64,000 nt of DNA. It comes from Phaeobacter sp. B1627 (lineage in GTDB: Bacteria > Pseudomonadota > Alphaproteobacteria > Rhodobacterales > Rhodobacteraceae). Within the stretch, counting starts at the first letter, position 1. Every line of letters starts with the position of its first letter. The notes beneath the pieces were generated by a model that saw only the letters and a program-made list of their open reading frames with translations, did not search any database and was not told where the DNA came from. The translations under genes and the position numbers were made by a program. Positions 45,478-55,337 of the stretch are shown here, piece after piece. The DNA lies in assembly GCF_006265095.1 (NCBI RefSeq), contig NZ_VCNK01000011.1:22951-86950 (forward strand). The letters are read 5' to 3'.

Positions 45478-47577
45478 TTACCAGCTGCGAGTCAGGCTTG
45501 CGCTGATGGTGCGGCCGGGAGAATACCAGTTGGCACCGATCCCGCCGGTCACATGCTTTTCATCGAGCAGGTTGGTGACGTTGATCCGCAAATTCGTGTT
45601 CTCGCGGATATCGTAGGAGAAGGAGGCATCCAGCACCGTGAAGGAGTCGCCCTCACGGGTATTGGCATTGTCGAACCACATTGTGCCCGTGTAGCGCGCG
45701 CCGAGGCCAAACACCATGTCGCCGCGATGTCCTGCACCATCGAGCGTGTAGTTCACCCAGAGCGAGCCGACATTATTTGGCACGAACTGCAGTTCATTGC
45801 CGTCGTTGCTGCCGTCGCCATCGTCGACAATTTCCGAGTCCAGATGAGAATAGCCCGCAATGATCGAGAAGTTCCGGTAGAAGTCCACCTTGGCCTCAAG
45901 ATCAATGCCGCGCACGCGGGATTCGCCAATGGTTTCCTCCAACAGAGTCGTTGGGTTGGTGACCGTCATATTGTGCTTGGTCAGATCGTAGATCGCCGCA
46001 GTCAGCAACGCACGGCCGCCGGCGGGACGATACTTGACGCCAGCCTCGAGTTGGCGACCACGTTCCGGTTCAACCGTCAGGCTGGCCGGGACAACGGATT
46101 CAGAGTAGCTGCCATAGACCGACAGATCCGGCGTCACCTTGTAGGTCAGACCGGCGCGGGCCGTGGTTTCGCCGTATTCGCCCGAGCTCACGCTGCCATC
46201 GAACAGATTGGTCTGTGTGGTTTCGCCCTTGTCGTGGCGCAGGCCCAGATTGGCGATGAAACGATCATTGAACGTCAACTCCTGCTGCAGGTAGATGCTC
46301 TTGGTCGTCTGTTCGGTGCGCCGGCTCTGGTAGGGCGCGATGGCGGTCAGATCATAGCCACCACCGGTATAGCTGAAATTGGTGTAGTCCATCGGGGTGA
46401 CCGTGGTCCACCAGCTGGTGCTGTCTTCGGTGCTGTCTGCAAACTCCACGCCCAGCAGGCTCCGGCTTTCCACTGCCCCGAAACTGGTGTCATATTGCAG
46501 ATTGGCATTGATCACAAAATCATTGCCCGCCGAGTCGTTGGCGAACAGAAAGCGATCCACCACAGTGGCGCCGGGCGCATAGTTGCCGCGGTCATCCAGG
46601 TAGACATAGCCAAAGTCAGAGGTGACATCGGTGTAGCGCGCAGACACCCCGAGTTTCAGGCCATTGTCGAACTCGTGGTCGAACTTCAGCGCGGCGGTGG
46701 TGCGGTTCATGCCACGGTAGTTGAAGTCCGGCTCGCCGAAATAGCGGCTGGCCTCGTAGTCGGTGCCGATGGGGTGACCGCCGCCGCCGGGAACTGAATC
46801 GCGGTTCAACTGATCGAGGCTGAACACCAGACTGGTCATTTCGGTTGGGCGCCATGCCAGGCTGGCGGCCAGATAGGTTTCGTCATCGCGGGAAAAATCC
46901 CATTCTGCCTCCGCATCGCGCAGCAGGCCAACCAGACGATAGGACAGGGTGCCTTCGTCGTTCAGATCGTCGCCAAAATCAAAGCCGACCTCTTTTTTGC
47001 TATTGCTGCCAAAGGAAAGATAGGCCTCGCCATACTTGCCCTGTTTCGGAGCTTTGCTGACATAGTTCACCGAGCCGCCGGGATCGGAGACGCCAAAGGT
47101 GGTGGAGTTGCCACCTTTTACGACTTCGACCCGGTCAAAGGCATAGGGCTCTTCGCGCATGCCGCCGAAAGACGCGCCGACACGCAGCCCATCGCGATAG
47201 GTATAGGCGTCAAATCCGCGGATCTGGAAGTAGTCGAACCGATTGTCCGCACCGTAGTAGTCGGTGACGACGCTGGAGGTATAGTTCAGCACCTGTTCAA
47301 TGGTCTGCGCGCCGCGCTGGGTGATTTCCCGCGCCGTCACGACGGACACGCTGGCAGAGGTGTCCAGAACATCGGTCGCAAGCCCGGAGGCAGAGGTGAC
47401 CTGGCTGGCAACCAGGGTTTGGCTGTCGTCTTCGGTCTGGACAAAGATCGGGTCGAGTACGATGGCGTCGTCGCTGGCCTGTTCCTGAGCCAGGGCAGGG
47501 AAGGCGATCAACGCCGAACAGCCCATCAGCAGGGTGCTCAGGCGCAGGCCTTTGGTGGTTCGCGGTTCAATATTCAT
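45478..47577 (-). CDS. TonB-dependent siderophore receptor
   Basis: 699 aa. Signal peptide ending FPALAQ, a plug domain (SVSVVTAREITQRGAQTIEQVL, FQIRGFDAYTYRDGLRVG, VEVVKGGNSTTFG, DPGGSVNYVSKAP), then a beta-barrel to a C-terminal SLTRSW. The plug motifs fit FhuA/FoxA-type ferric hydroxamate or similar receptors, but the siderophore is not certain. It is divergent from the ABC importer genes and tail-to-tail with the AraC gene. Iron control is expected, though I see no clear box in the 341-bp promoter region. Confidence 0.94.
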   Translation of the reverse strand: MNIEPRTTKGLRLSTLLMGCSALIAFPALAQEQASDDAIVLDPIFVQTEDDSQTLVASQVTSASGLATDVLDTSASVSVVTAREITQRGAQTIEQVLNYTSSVVTDYYGADNRFDYFQIRGFDAYTYRDGLRVGASFGGMREEPYAFDRVEVVKGGNSTTFGVSDPGGSVNYVSKAPKQGKYGEAYLSFGSNSKKEVGFDFGDDLNDEGTLSYRLVGLLRDAEAEWDFSRDDETYLAASLAWRPTEMTSLVFSLDQLNRDSVPGGGGHPIGTDYEASRYFGEPDFNYRGMNRTTAALKFDHEFDNGLKLGVSARYTDVTSDFGYVYLDDRGNYAPGATVVDRFLFANDSAGNDFVINANLQYDTSFGAVESRSLLGVEFADSTEDSTSWWTTVTPMDYTNFSYTGGGYDLTAIAPYQSRRTEQTTKSIYLQQELTFNDRFIANLGLRHDKGETTQTNLFDGSVSSGEYGETTARAGLTYKVTPDLSVYGSYSESVVPASLTVEPERGRQLEAGVKYRPAGGRALLTAAIYDLTKHNMTVTNPTTLLEETIGESRVRGIDLEAKVDFYRNFSIIAGYSHLDSEIVDDGDGSNDGNELQFVPNNVGSLWVNYTLDGAGHRGDMVFGLGARYTGTMWFDNANTREGDSFTVLDASFSYDIRENTNLRINVTNLLDEKHVTGGIGANWYSPGRTISASLTRSW

Positions 47578-47918
47578 TCTGGTATCCCAGTCAGGTTGTT
47601 GGTGGTCTTGGCGCCGAGCTGCGCGGAGGGCTCCATGCAGCGGCGAAAGCGGGAGCGAAGGGTCCAGGAGTGTCAGGACGCTGGCGGGTATGGGAGTGTC
47701 GCGGGCGCTGACCGGCAGAGGCCTTCGTTCGATGAACGGCCTACGCGTCGTTTGAAGAGGCGTATTGTAAAATTCGACTTTTTTGGTTGGTTTCTATGGT
47801 TTTTTCATATTTACCATCAGGTTGACCCTGTTTTGCTTGGCGTTTCTGTTGACGCACCGGTTGCGACGTGGAAATCGGACGGGGCGCGAGAACAAAATTG
47901 CCCTGAAGGATACCTCAA
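47578..47918. promoter_or_regulatory. Divergent promoter region of receptor and ABC importer
   Basis: 341 bp without a supported gene. Bases 47760-47815 are T-rich and likely contain a promoter. I could not find a convincing Fur, RirA or Irr box by eye. Confidence 0.35.
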
Positions 47919-48938
47919 ATGATGACGTCGATCCGCCCGAACCCTTTTGGCGCCGGTCCTGGCCGCTTCCTGAGTGCGTTGGTGATCGCCCTGACCCTCT
48001 TTGTCCATACGCATGCGGCGCAAGCGCAGGAGTTTCCCCTGGAGATCGAGCACGCGCTTGGCACAACCGTGATCGAGGCAAAGCCGCAGCGGATCGCCGC
48101 GATCGGATGGAGCAACCATGAGGTGCCGCTGGCGCTCGGGGTGGTGCCGGTGGGATTTGCCAAGGTGAATTTCGGCGATGATGACGACAATGGTGTATTT
48201 CCCTGGGTCGAGGCACGTCTGGCGGAGCTTGGCGCAGATATGCCTGCTTTGTTTGACGAGGGCGACGGAATCGATTTCGAGGCGGTGGCGGCCACAGGTC
48301 CGGATCTGATCCTGGCGGCCTATTCCGGGATCAGCCAGTCGGATTACGACATCCTCAGCAAGATCGCACCGGTCGTGGCCTATCGGGTCGGCCCCTGGGC
48401 AACCACCTGGCGCGAGGTGATCCGGCTGAACTCCACCGCGATGGGCCGCGCCGCTGACGGCGAGGCGATGATTGCAGAAATCGAGGGCAAGATTGCCGAG
48501 GCAGTTGCCAAACACCCGGAAATCCGGGGCAAACGGGCGATGTTTGTGACCCATCTGCGGGCGCGCGATCTGAGCGTGATCCGCTTCTACTCCGCCAATG
48601 ATCTGAGGGTGCAATTCTTTGAGGACCTCGGCATGGTCTCCCCCCAGAGCGTTGCAGATGCGACTGAGGCCGGACGCTATTCCGGTGAAATCAGCGTCGA
48701 GCGGATCGATGACTTTGATGATGTGGATATTGCGGTCACCTATGGGGGGCCGGATCTTCTGGCCGCTTTGCGGACCAACCCGCTGACGGCGCGGATGCCG
48801 GTGATTGCCAACAATGCGCTGGTCATGATGGCGAATGATCCGATGGGAACCGGGGCCAACCCGACGCCGCTGGCCATCGACTGGGTGCTGGAGACCTATG
48901 TCGGGCGTCTGGCAGAGGCTGCGCGAAACCTGCAATGA
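47919..48938 (+). CDS. Iron-siderophore ABC transporter substrate-binding protein
   Basis: 339 aa. Signal sequence to about residue 34 (ALTLFVHTHAAQAQ), then a type III binding fold: VIEAKPQRIAAIGWSNHEVPLALG, ATGPDLILAAYSGISQSDYD, and KIAPVVAYRVGPW. It resembles FhuD/FepB-type proteins. GAAGGA precedes the tandem ATG codons. Its stop overlaps the first permease gene by four bases. It delivers the ferric siderophore from the periplasm to the FecCD permeases. Confidence 0.9.
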   Translation: MMTSIRPNPFGAGPGRFLSALVIALTLFVHTHAAQAQEFPLEIEHALGTTVIEAKPQRIAAIGWSNHEVPLALGVVPVGFAKVNFGDDDDNGVFPWVEARLAELGADMPALFDEGDGIDFEAVAATGPDLILAAYSGISQSDYDILSKIAPVVAYRVGPWATTWREVIRLNSTAMGRAADGEAMIAEIEGKIAEAVAKHPEIRGKRAMFVTHLRARDLSVIRFYSANDLRVQFFEDLGMVSPQSVADATEAGRYSGEISVERIDDFDDVDIAVTYGGPDLLAALRTNPLTARMPVIANNALVMMANDPMGTGANPTPLAIDWVLETYVGRLAEAARNLQ

Positions 48939-50002
48939 CGCGCCCGGCCTCTGTCCCGAAGGGCCTGTCGGACAACAGTGCCGACGTGCCGCCTGCGCTG
49001 CGACGGCGCGGCCATTATTGGCCTGCGCTCACCGGCCCACTTCTGGCGCTGGCCCTGATCGCGGTAATGGCCTTGTCGCTTGGCTTTGGCGCGCGGGACG
49101 TGGGTTGGAGCGATATCAGTGGTGGATTGCAGGGGCTGAATGACACGCTGGGGCAGGCCGTGGTGCAGATGCGCATACCGCGCACCGTGTTGGCGGTTCT
49201 CGCAGGGGCTGCGCTCGGAATGTCCGGCGCCGTCATGCAAGGGGTCACGCGCAACCCATTGGCGGATCCCGGTATCCTTGGCGTCAATGCGGGGGCTGCC
49301 ATGGCCGTGGTGATCGCGGTCGCGTGGTTCGACATGCAGTCACTGAACGGGTTTCTTTGGGTGGCCAGTTTCGGCGCGGCCGGGGCTGCGTGTTTCGTAT
49401 ATGGCGTCGGCAGCCTGGGGCGGGGCGGGGCCACACCGCTGAAGCTGGCGCTGGCGGGGGCGGCGACATCCGTTGCGCTCGGGTCCCTGTCTGCGGCGAT
49501 CATCCTGCCGCGCGCCGATGTGGCCGGTGGCATTCAGGTCTGGCAGATCGGCGGAGTCGGTGGCGCGACCTTTGACGCGATCCGGCCGATGCTGCCCTTT
49601 CTTGGCGCGGGCTTTGTGGTCTCGCTGCTGTCTGCGCGTAGTCTCAACATGCTGGCGCTTGGGGATGAGGCCGCCGCCGCAATGGGAGAGCGGGTGCAGG
49701 TCGCGCGCGTGATGGCGGCGCTTGGGGCGGTGCTTCTTTGTGGGGCGGCCACCGCCATCTGCGGCCCCATCGGGTTCGTCGGACTGGTCGTGCCCCATGC
49801 CTGCCGCCTGATGGCCGGCGTCGATCACCGGATGCTGCTGCCGCTGAGCGCCCTCGGCGGCGCAGTTCTGCTGACATTGGCCGATGTCGCAGGCCGTCTG
49901 GTGGCGCGTCCGGCCGAGCTGGAAGCCGGGGTGATAACCGCCTTTGTCGGGGCGCCGGTCTTTATTGCCATCGTCCGCAGAAAAAGGATCCGTGACCTGT
50001 GA
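48935..50002 (+). CDS. FecCD-family siderophore permease 1
   Basis: 355 aa with about nine or ten membrane helices. MRIPRTVLAVLAGAALGMSGAVMQGVTRNPLADPGILGVNAGAA is the FecC/BtuC opening, and GPIGFVGLVVPHACRLMAG is the cytoplasmic coupling loop. It pairs with the next permease to form the transmembrane channel. ATGA overlaps on both sides. Confidence 0.94.
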   Translation: MTRPASVPKGLSDNSADVPPALRRRGHYWPALTGPLLALALIAVMALSLGFGARDVGWSDISGGLQGLNDTLGQAVVQMRIPRTVLAVLAGAALGMSGAVMQGVTRNPLADPGILGVNAGAAMAVVIAVAWFDMQSLNGFLWVASFGAAGAACFVYGVGSLGRGGATPLKLALAGAATSVALGSLSAAIILPRADVAGGIQVWQIGGVGGATFDAIRPMLPFLGAGFVVSLLSARSLNMLALGDEAAAAMGERVQVARVMAALGAVLLCGAATAICGPIGFVGLVVPHACRLMAGVDHRMLLPLSALGGAVLLTLADVAGRLVARPAELEAGVITAFVGAPVFIAIVRRKRIRDL

Positions 50003-51048
50003 TTGAGGCCCCCGTTCCTGCCGGACTGATCCGGGATCTGCGCACACTGCGCCTGCGCAATGTCCGCCAGTTGTGGCGGTTTACCCTGCTGGGTCTTGCG
50101 CTGCTGGTGGTGGGCTTTGCCCTGACCCTGTCGGTGGGGCAGTCGGTGACGCCACCGATGGATGTGATCCGGGTGCTTTTGGGCGAGGGGGCGCCGGGCG
50201 ACACTTTCACCGTGCGCGAGCTGCGCCTGCCTCGGGCGGTGATGGGCGTTGTGGCGGGGATGTGCTTCGGCCTCGCGGGGAGCGCCTTTCAGGTTCTGCT
50301 GCGCAATCCACTGGCCAGCCCCGATATCATCGGCATCTCCGCCGGCGCCAGCGCGGCGGCCGTTTGCGCCATCGTGTTCTTCGGAGCCTCCGGCCCGACG
50401 GTATCCGCCGTCGCGATCCTGTCTGCGCTCGGCGTGGCGGTGCTGGTCTATGTGCTGGCATGGCGCGACGGGGTGGCAAGCGGGCGGTTGATCCTCGTTG
50501 GCATCGGCGTCGCGGCAATGTTGCAGAGCGTTGTGGCCTATAGCCTGTCCAAAGCGCCGGCCTGGGGGCTGCAGGAGGCGCTGCGCTGGCTGAGCGGGAC
50601 ATTGAACGGCGCAAGCTTGGGGCAGGTGGGGCCACTGCTGGCGGCGCTGGTGATCGGCGGAGGAGTCTTGCTGACGCAGAGCCGGGCCCTGGCAGCGTTG
50701 CAGATGGGGGACGACGCGGCGTCTGCGATTGGAGTGCCGGTGGCGCAGACACGAATCCTGGTGGTGTTGTCGGCGGTGGCGGTGATTGCGGTGGCAACGG
50801 CAGTCTGCGGGCCGATCGCCTTTGTCGCCTTTCTCGCGCGCCCTCTTGCCAGCCGGATCAGCGGTGCCGGTGGGCCGTTGTTGCTGCTCTCGGCCCTGAC
50901 CGGAGCCGTTCTTGTGGTGGCTGCAGATTATACCGGACAATTCCTGCTGCCCGCGCGCTATCCGGTGGGCATCGTCACCGGCGCCCTTGGCGCGCCCTAC
51001 CTTTTGTATCTGATCGCCCGCATCCACCGCAAAGGAGCCCTGTCATGA
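49999..51048 (+). CDS. FecCD-family siderophore permease 2
   Basis: 349 aa, starting with GTG in the overlap with permease 1. RELRLPRAVMGVVAGMCFGLAGSAFQVLLRNPLASPDIIGISAGAS is the family signature. The coupling loop reads GPIAFVAFLARPLASRISG, different from the usual GLVAPHIARRL type, which suggests specialisation of the two halves. Four-base overlap with the ATPase gene. Confidence 0.93.
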   Translation: MIEAPVPAGLIRDLRTLRLRNVRQLWRFTLLGLALLVVGFALTLSVGQSVTPPMDVIRVLLGEGAPGDTFTVRELRLPRAVMGVVAGMCFGLAGSAFQVLLRNPLASPDIIGISAGASAAAVCAIVFFGASGPTVSAVAILSALGVAVLVYVLAWRDGVASGRLILVGIGVAAMLQSVVAYSLSKAPAWGLQEALRWLSGTLNGASLGQVGPLLAALVIGGGVLLTQSRALAALQMGDDAASAIGVPVAQTRILVVLSAVAVIAVATAVCGPIAFVAFLARPLASRISGAGGPLLLLSALTGAVLVVAADYTGQFLLPARYPVGIVTGALGAPYLLYLIARIHRKGALS

Positions 51049-51860
51049 GCCCAAAGACCCTGAAGGCGACCGGGCTGGACGCCGGCTACGGAGAGCGTGC
51101 GGTCCTGCGCGGGCTCGACTTCGAGGTTCCGACCGGGCAGATCACTGCCATTGTCGGGGCCAATGCCTGCGGCAAATCTACCCTGTTGCGCAGTCTCTCC
51201 CGGTTGCTGAAGCCCGCGCGGGGGCAGGTGCTTCTGGATGGCGCGTCGATCCACGCGATGGCGCCCAAGGCGCTGGCGCGCGAACTGGGATTGCTGCCAC
51301 AAAGCCCGATTGCGCCGGATGGTATCTCCGTGCTGGATCTGGTGGGGCGGGGGCGGCACCCGCATCAGGGCCTGTTTGCGCGGTGGTCGACGCGGGACGA
51401 GACCGCCGTGGCGGCGGCGTTGGCCGCAACCGGGACGGCCGATCTGGCGGACCGGGACGTGGATGAATTGTCCGGTGGGCAGCGCCAGCGGGTCTGGATT
51501 GCAATGGCGCTGGCCCAGGAGACGGGGATCCTTCTGCTGGACGAGCCGACGACATTCCTCGACATCAATCATCAGATCGAGGTGCTGGACCTGTTGCGGG
51601 ACCTCAACCAGCAGCGGGGCACCACGATCGTGATGGTATTGCATGATTTGAACCTTGCGGCGCGCTACTGCGACTGGCTGGCGGCCATGGTAGACGGACA
51701 GGTGGCCGCGACAGGCCCTGCCGAGGCGATCCTGACGCCGGAGTTGGTGCAGCGTGTCTTTGGGCTGGAAAGCCGGGTGATGCGCGATCCGGTGTCGCAA
51801 CGCCCGATGATGATTCCAATCGGGCGGCACGGGATCTGTGCCAGCGGTGAGCCCGGCTGA
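51045..51860 (+). CDS. Siderophore ABC transporter ATP-binding protein
   Basis: 271 aa FecE/FepC-type ATPase. Walker A VGANACGKSTLLR, Q-loop LLPQSPIAPDGISVLDLVGRG, signature LSGGQRQRVWIAMALAQ, Walker B LLLDEPTTFLD and switch VLHDLNLAARY. It completes the receptor-regulator-ABC set. The operon of four overlapping genes ends here. Confidence 0.95.
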   Translation: MSPKTLKATGLDAGYGERAVLRGLDFEVPTGQITAIVGANACGKSTLLRSLSRLLKPARGQVLLDGASIHAMAPKALARELGLLPQSPIAPDGISVLDLVGRGRHPHQGLFARWSTRDETAVAAALAATGTADLADRDVDELSGGQRQRVWIAMALAQETGILLLDEPTTFLDINHQIEVLDLLRDLNQQRGTTIVMVLHDLNLAARYCDWLAAMVDGQVAATGPAEAILTPELVQRVFGLESRVMRDPVSQRPMMIPIGRHGICASGEPG

Positions 51861-51904
51861 CGCCCCGCTGAGGCCGGTCTGAACCACGACTGACACTCAA
51901 CTGA

Positions 51905-51924
51905 CCCGGCTGAGCCCTGCCGGG
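51905..51924 (+). terminator. Possible weak terminator after the siderophore operon
   Basis: CCCGGC and GCCGGG enclose an 8-nt loop 45 bp after the ATPase stop; T residues come only later. The remaining 51925-52191 region before the hybrid kinase has no gene and no FNR-like box that I could find. Confidence 0.35.
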
Positions 51925-52191
51925 GTGCAGCCTGTGGTTTTCATTGCGTGACGGGCGAGATGAGAAACTGCCCCTGATTTAAGCGCTTGCGGTGCACTGA
52001 TCAGGCGCGGAGCGGACAAGCAGCCCGCAGTCATACCGCAGTCCGCGCCAGAATATCTGTTGCCCCGCGTTCCAGCTTGCAGGGTATGGGATTTCATCAG
52101 TACATATCCCTTCAGATGAACATAGTGGCCGTTCCGGACAAGTTGCTCTTTTTACCAGTGGCGGGCAGAAACGGTCTCCGGAGAGCATTGC

Positions 52192-53742
52192 ATGGCGTAC
52201 AGATCACACGCGCGACCCAGGGTCGGGAACCTGGAGGCCAGCCTTCAGGCCATCCTGTCGTCTGCCGTGGATGCGATTATTATCATCCGTGATGATGGCG
52301 TGATCGAGACGGCCAACGAGGCCGCAGCGGAGCTGTTTCAATACGACACAGAGGATTTCCCGGGGCAGAATGTAAAATTCCTGATGCCTGAAAGTCATAG
52401 CGCCAAGCATGATGAATACCTGCACAACTACAATACCACCGGCCACCGCAAAATCATCGGCATTGGTCGCGAAGTCACCGGCCGACGCAAAGACGGAACG
52501 GTCTTTCCGATGCACCTGTCCGTGGGTGAATTCATCGACAACGGGCGGAAATACTACACCGGAATCATTCATAATCTCTCGTTGCGCAAGGAGGCGGAGC
52601 GGGCGCTGCTTCAGGCGCAGAAAATGGATGCCATTGGCCAGCTGACAGGCGGTGTCGCGCATGATTTCAACAATCTGTTGACCGTCATCGTCGGAAATCT
52701 GGAGCTGATGGAGATGCAAATGGGCGCGTTCGAGCACTCCGACCTGCTCAAGGAGGCGCTGGAGGCTGCCGATTTGGGAGCCCGGCTGACAGAACGGTTG
52801 CTGGCTTTTGCACGCCGCAGTCCGCTGGAGCCGCATGTGGTGGAATTGAACGGGTTGGTGAGCGGGCTCAGGGATATGTTGCAGCGCACCCTTGGCGCGA
52901 CGATCGAGCTGAAGACCGTTCTGTCCGGCGATCCCTGGGTCGTCAGGGTTGATCCCGCCCAGTTTGAGAGTGCCATCGTGAACCTGGCGGTGAATGCACG
53001 CGATGCCATGCCGGATGGTGGCCGATTGATGGTCGAAACCTGCAATGTTGCGCTGGATGAGGACTATCTTGCAGATGAGCTGGGCCTACCTCGTGGCGAC
53101 TATGTTCAGGTTTCTGTGACGGACACCGGGTCAGGCATGACGGAGGAGGTGATCCGACGCGTTTTCGAGCCATTCTATACGACCAAGGATGTTGGCGAAG
53201 GCACCGGCCTCGGCCTGTCGATGGTCTATGGGTTCGGCAAGCAGTCGGGCGGCCATGTGACGATCTACAGCGAGCTGAAAAAAGGCACGACCGTCAATCT
53301 CTACCTGCCGCGACACCGTGACAGCACAGCCCCATCGGACGAGAAAAAGACAGAGCCAGCGCTGCAGTCCGCGACCGGAAGAACGATCCTTGTGGTTGAG
53401 GATGACGAACGTGTCCGGCGGCTGACCAGAGGGCGCCTTGAGGCCTTGGGGCATATCGTGCTGGAGGCCATTCACGGCCCGGCGGCGATTGCGGTGCTGG
53501 CCGAAAATACCGATATCGATCTGGTGTTCACCGATCTTGTGATGCCCGGAGGCATGTCCGGATATGAGGTGGCCGAACATGTGCAGGAAACCCGGCCTGA
53601 GGTGAGGGTTCTGCTGACGTCCGGCTATGCCGAAGAGCTGATGAATGGCGAAAAGCTCTCGGCCCGGAACCTGCGGCTGCTGCGAAAACCCTACCGCCAG
53701 ACTGCCCTGGCTGAGGCGATCAATGCCGTTTTGGATGCATAG
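52192..53742 (+). CDS. FixL-like PAS hybrid histidine kinase
   Basis: 516 aa, soluble. A PAS domain (about 13-135) aligns with haem-PAS of FixL: FLMPESHSAKHDEYLHNY, then KIIGIGREVTGRRKDG. His73 falls on the haem-ligand position (BjFixL His200), Ile88 on Ile215 and Arg93 on the oxygen-gating Arg220; Asn79 replaces Arg206. Then come HisKA (GGVAHDFNNLL, His157), HATPase (NLAVNARDAMPDGG, DTGSGM, GTGLGLSMVYG) and a receiver (LVFTDLVMPGGMSG). It probably senses oxygen or a similar gas and autophosphorylates. It is tail-to-tail with an OmpR-type regulator and close to a FixK-like gene. Haem binding is inferred from residues only. Confidence 0.9.
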   Translation: MAYRSHARPRVGNLEASLQAILSSAVDAIIIIRDDGVIETANEAAAELFQYDTEDFPGQNVKFLMPESHSAKHDEYLHNYNTTGHRKIIGIGREVTGRRKDGTVFPMHLSVGEFIDNGRKYYTGIIHNLSLRKEAERALLQAQKMDAIGQLTGGVAHDFNNLLTVIVGNLELMEMQMGAFEHSDLLKEALEAADLGARLTERLLAFARRSPLEPHVVELNGLVSGLRDMLQRTLGATIELKTVLSGDPWVVRVDPAQFESAIVNLAVNARDAMPDGGRLMVETCNVALDEDYLADELGLPRGDYVQVSVTDTGSGMTEEVIRRVFEPFYTTKDVGEGTGLGLSMVYGFGKQSGGHVTIYSELKKGTTVNLYLPRHRDSTAPSDEKKTEPALQSATGRTILVVEDDERVRRLTRGRLEALGHIVLEAIHGPAAIAVLAENTDIDLVFTDLVMPGGMSGYEVAEHVQETRPEVRVLLTSGYAEELMNGEKLSARNLRLLRKPYRQTALAEAINAVLDA

Positions 53743-54519
53743 CTATGTGCCGGAGCGTTTGACGTCGGTCGCAAACATGTAGCCGATCCCCCGAACCGTC
53801 TTGATGAGAACCGGGGTCGCCGGGTCCCGTTCAATTTTCTTGCGCAGCTTGGCCACGTGATTGTCAATCGAGCGGTCGAGCGGAGACCATTCCACCCCAT
53901 GCAGCAAATCCATGATCCGGTCGCGCGACAACATCCGTTTCGGGTTGCGTAGAAAGATCGCCAGCAGCCGGAAGTCTCCGCTGGTCATTTCAATCCGGCT
54001 TCCGTTGCGGTCGACCAGCTCAAACCGGTCAAGAAAGGCGGTCAGCCCGTCGAAGGTCACGGCCTCTTCTGCATCCGGCGGAGTTTCATGCGGGGCAGCC
54101 GTGACTGGTTGCGCAGCTTCATTGTGAGTTGTGCGGCGCAGGACGGTACGGACCCGGGCCAGAACCTCACGGACATGAAACGGCTTGGTAATGTAGTCAT
54201 CCGCTCCGATCTCAAGGCCCACGACCCGGTCGATGACATCATCGCGGCCAGAGACCATGATGATCGGTACGTCGGACCGATGCCGGATCGTCTTTGCGAT
54301 TTCGAGACCGTTCTCGCCGCCCAGGTTGACATCCAAGGTCACCAGCCTGATGTCCTGAGAGCGCAGCGCTGCGAGGGTTCCCGCTTCATCTTCGGCTTCG
54401 ATGACGGCGAAACCATCGCTCTCCAGACATCGCCTCAGGAGCAGCCTGACCTTTGGCTCATCATCCACGATAAGTATAGTGTTTGAACTCACCCGGGTGC
54501 CCCTTGCAAATTGCGCCAT
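53743..54519 (-). CDS. OmpR-family response regulator
   Basis: About 258 aa. Receiver ILIVDDEPKVRLLLRRCLES with phospho-acceptor in LVTLDVNLGGENGLE and switch KPFHVREVLARVR; winged helix MTSGDFRLLAIFLRNPKRMLSRDRIMDLL, SIDNHVAKLRKKIE, TVRGIGYMF. The start could be ATG 54519 or GTG 54492, which has AAGGGG before it. Its stop abuts that of the hybrid kinase, and it is divergent from the FixK-like gene, so it may be the cognate partner. Confidence 0.88.
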   Translation of the reverse strand: MAQFARGTRVSSNTILIVDDEPKVRLLLRRCLESDGFAVIEAEDEAGTLAALRSQDIRLVTLDVNLGGENGLEIAKTIRHRSDVPIIMVSGRDDVIDRVVGLEIGADDYITKPFHVREVLARVRTVLRRTTHNEAAQPVTAAPHETPPDAEEAVTFDGLTAFLDRFELVDRNGSRIEMTSGDFRLLAIFLRNPKRMLSRDRIMDLLHGVEWSPLDRSIDNHVAKLRKKIERDPATPVLIKTVRGIGYMFATDVKRSGT

Positions 54520-54654
54520 GCGTATGATCAGACCATGCCGCAAGTGCACTGTAGATCAGTGGCATGACAAAAGACTACAAAACTTTACACTCCGGCAGCC
54601 TCCTCTCTTACAATGGCGGGTCAAGGTCGTCCCGACAGAACAGGGAGACCGGTC

Positions 54655-55329
54655 ATGTATATTTCCAACGCGTCTGATGTCGAGACTTTGCCAGCGCCTA
54701 CCACGTGCGGCGCGCTGCGGGGCCAAAATGTGAATGCGGTCCAGACCCGCGCCCTGAAGGCCTCTCAGAACCTCTTCCGCGAGGGCGATGAGGTTCGCCA
54801 TATCTATGAAGTGACCCATGGCGTCCTGCGGCTGACCAAAGTGCTTGAGGACGGTCGTCGTCAGGTCATCGCCTTCGGCTATCCCGGCGACATCGTCGGC
54901 TTCCCGCAGGATGGGCTTTATCATGCGGAATGCGACGCGCTTTCAACCGCCGAAGTGGTTGTCCACAGTGTGACCGATCTGGTGAGTGGCGACCGCAATC
55001 CTGAGCTGCACCGGAGGCTCGTGCAGGCGGCGCTCAGGGAGATCGGGTCCATGCAGGATCACTTCATGATGCTGGGGCGGAAATCGGCGCGGGAAAAGAC
55101 CGCGTCTTTCCTGTCCGTCCTGATGGAGCGCACAGGCACGTCGCTGGGGGCCTATACTCATTTTGAATTTCCGATGAACCGGGCCGATATCGCCGATTTT
55201 CTGGGTCTGACCGTCGAGACGGTCAGCCGGACCATGACCATGCTGCGCAAATCGAAACTCATCACGCTGGAGAATTCGAAGTCTGTCATCGTCCTGGATC
55301 AGAAGGCGCTGCACGATATGGCGGCATGA
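54655..55329 (+). CDS. Crp/Fnr-family regulator, FixK-like
   Basis: 224 aa. A cyclic-nucleotide-binding fold (LFREGDEVRHIYEVTHGVLRL, VIAFGYPGDIVGFP) and a Crp HTH NRADIADFLGLTVETVSRTMTML, with the recognition-helix E-x-x-S-R that reads TTGA half-sites. There is no N-terminal Cys cluster as in Fnr, so it is nearer FixK or Dnr and should depend on other signals for control. ATG at 54655 follows GGGAGACC. The neighbouring FixL-like kinase and an FNR-like box before the next gene argue for a small low-oxygen circuit. Confidence 0.88.
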   Translation: MYISNASDVETLPAPTTCGALRGQNVNAVQTRALKASQNLFREGDEVRHIYEVTHGVLRLTKVLEDGRRQVIAFGYPGDIVGFPQDGLYHAECDALSTAEVVVHSVTDLVSGDRNPELHRRLVQAALREIGSMQDHFMMLGRKSAREKTASFLSVLMERTGTSLGAYTHFEFPMNRADIADFLGLTVETVSRTMTMLRKSKLITLENSKSVIVLDQKALHDMAA

Positions 55330-55337
55330 GCATTGGC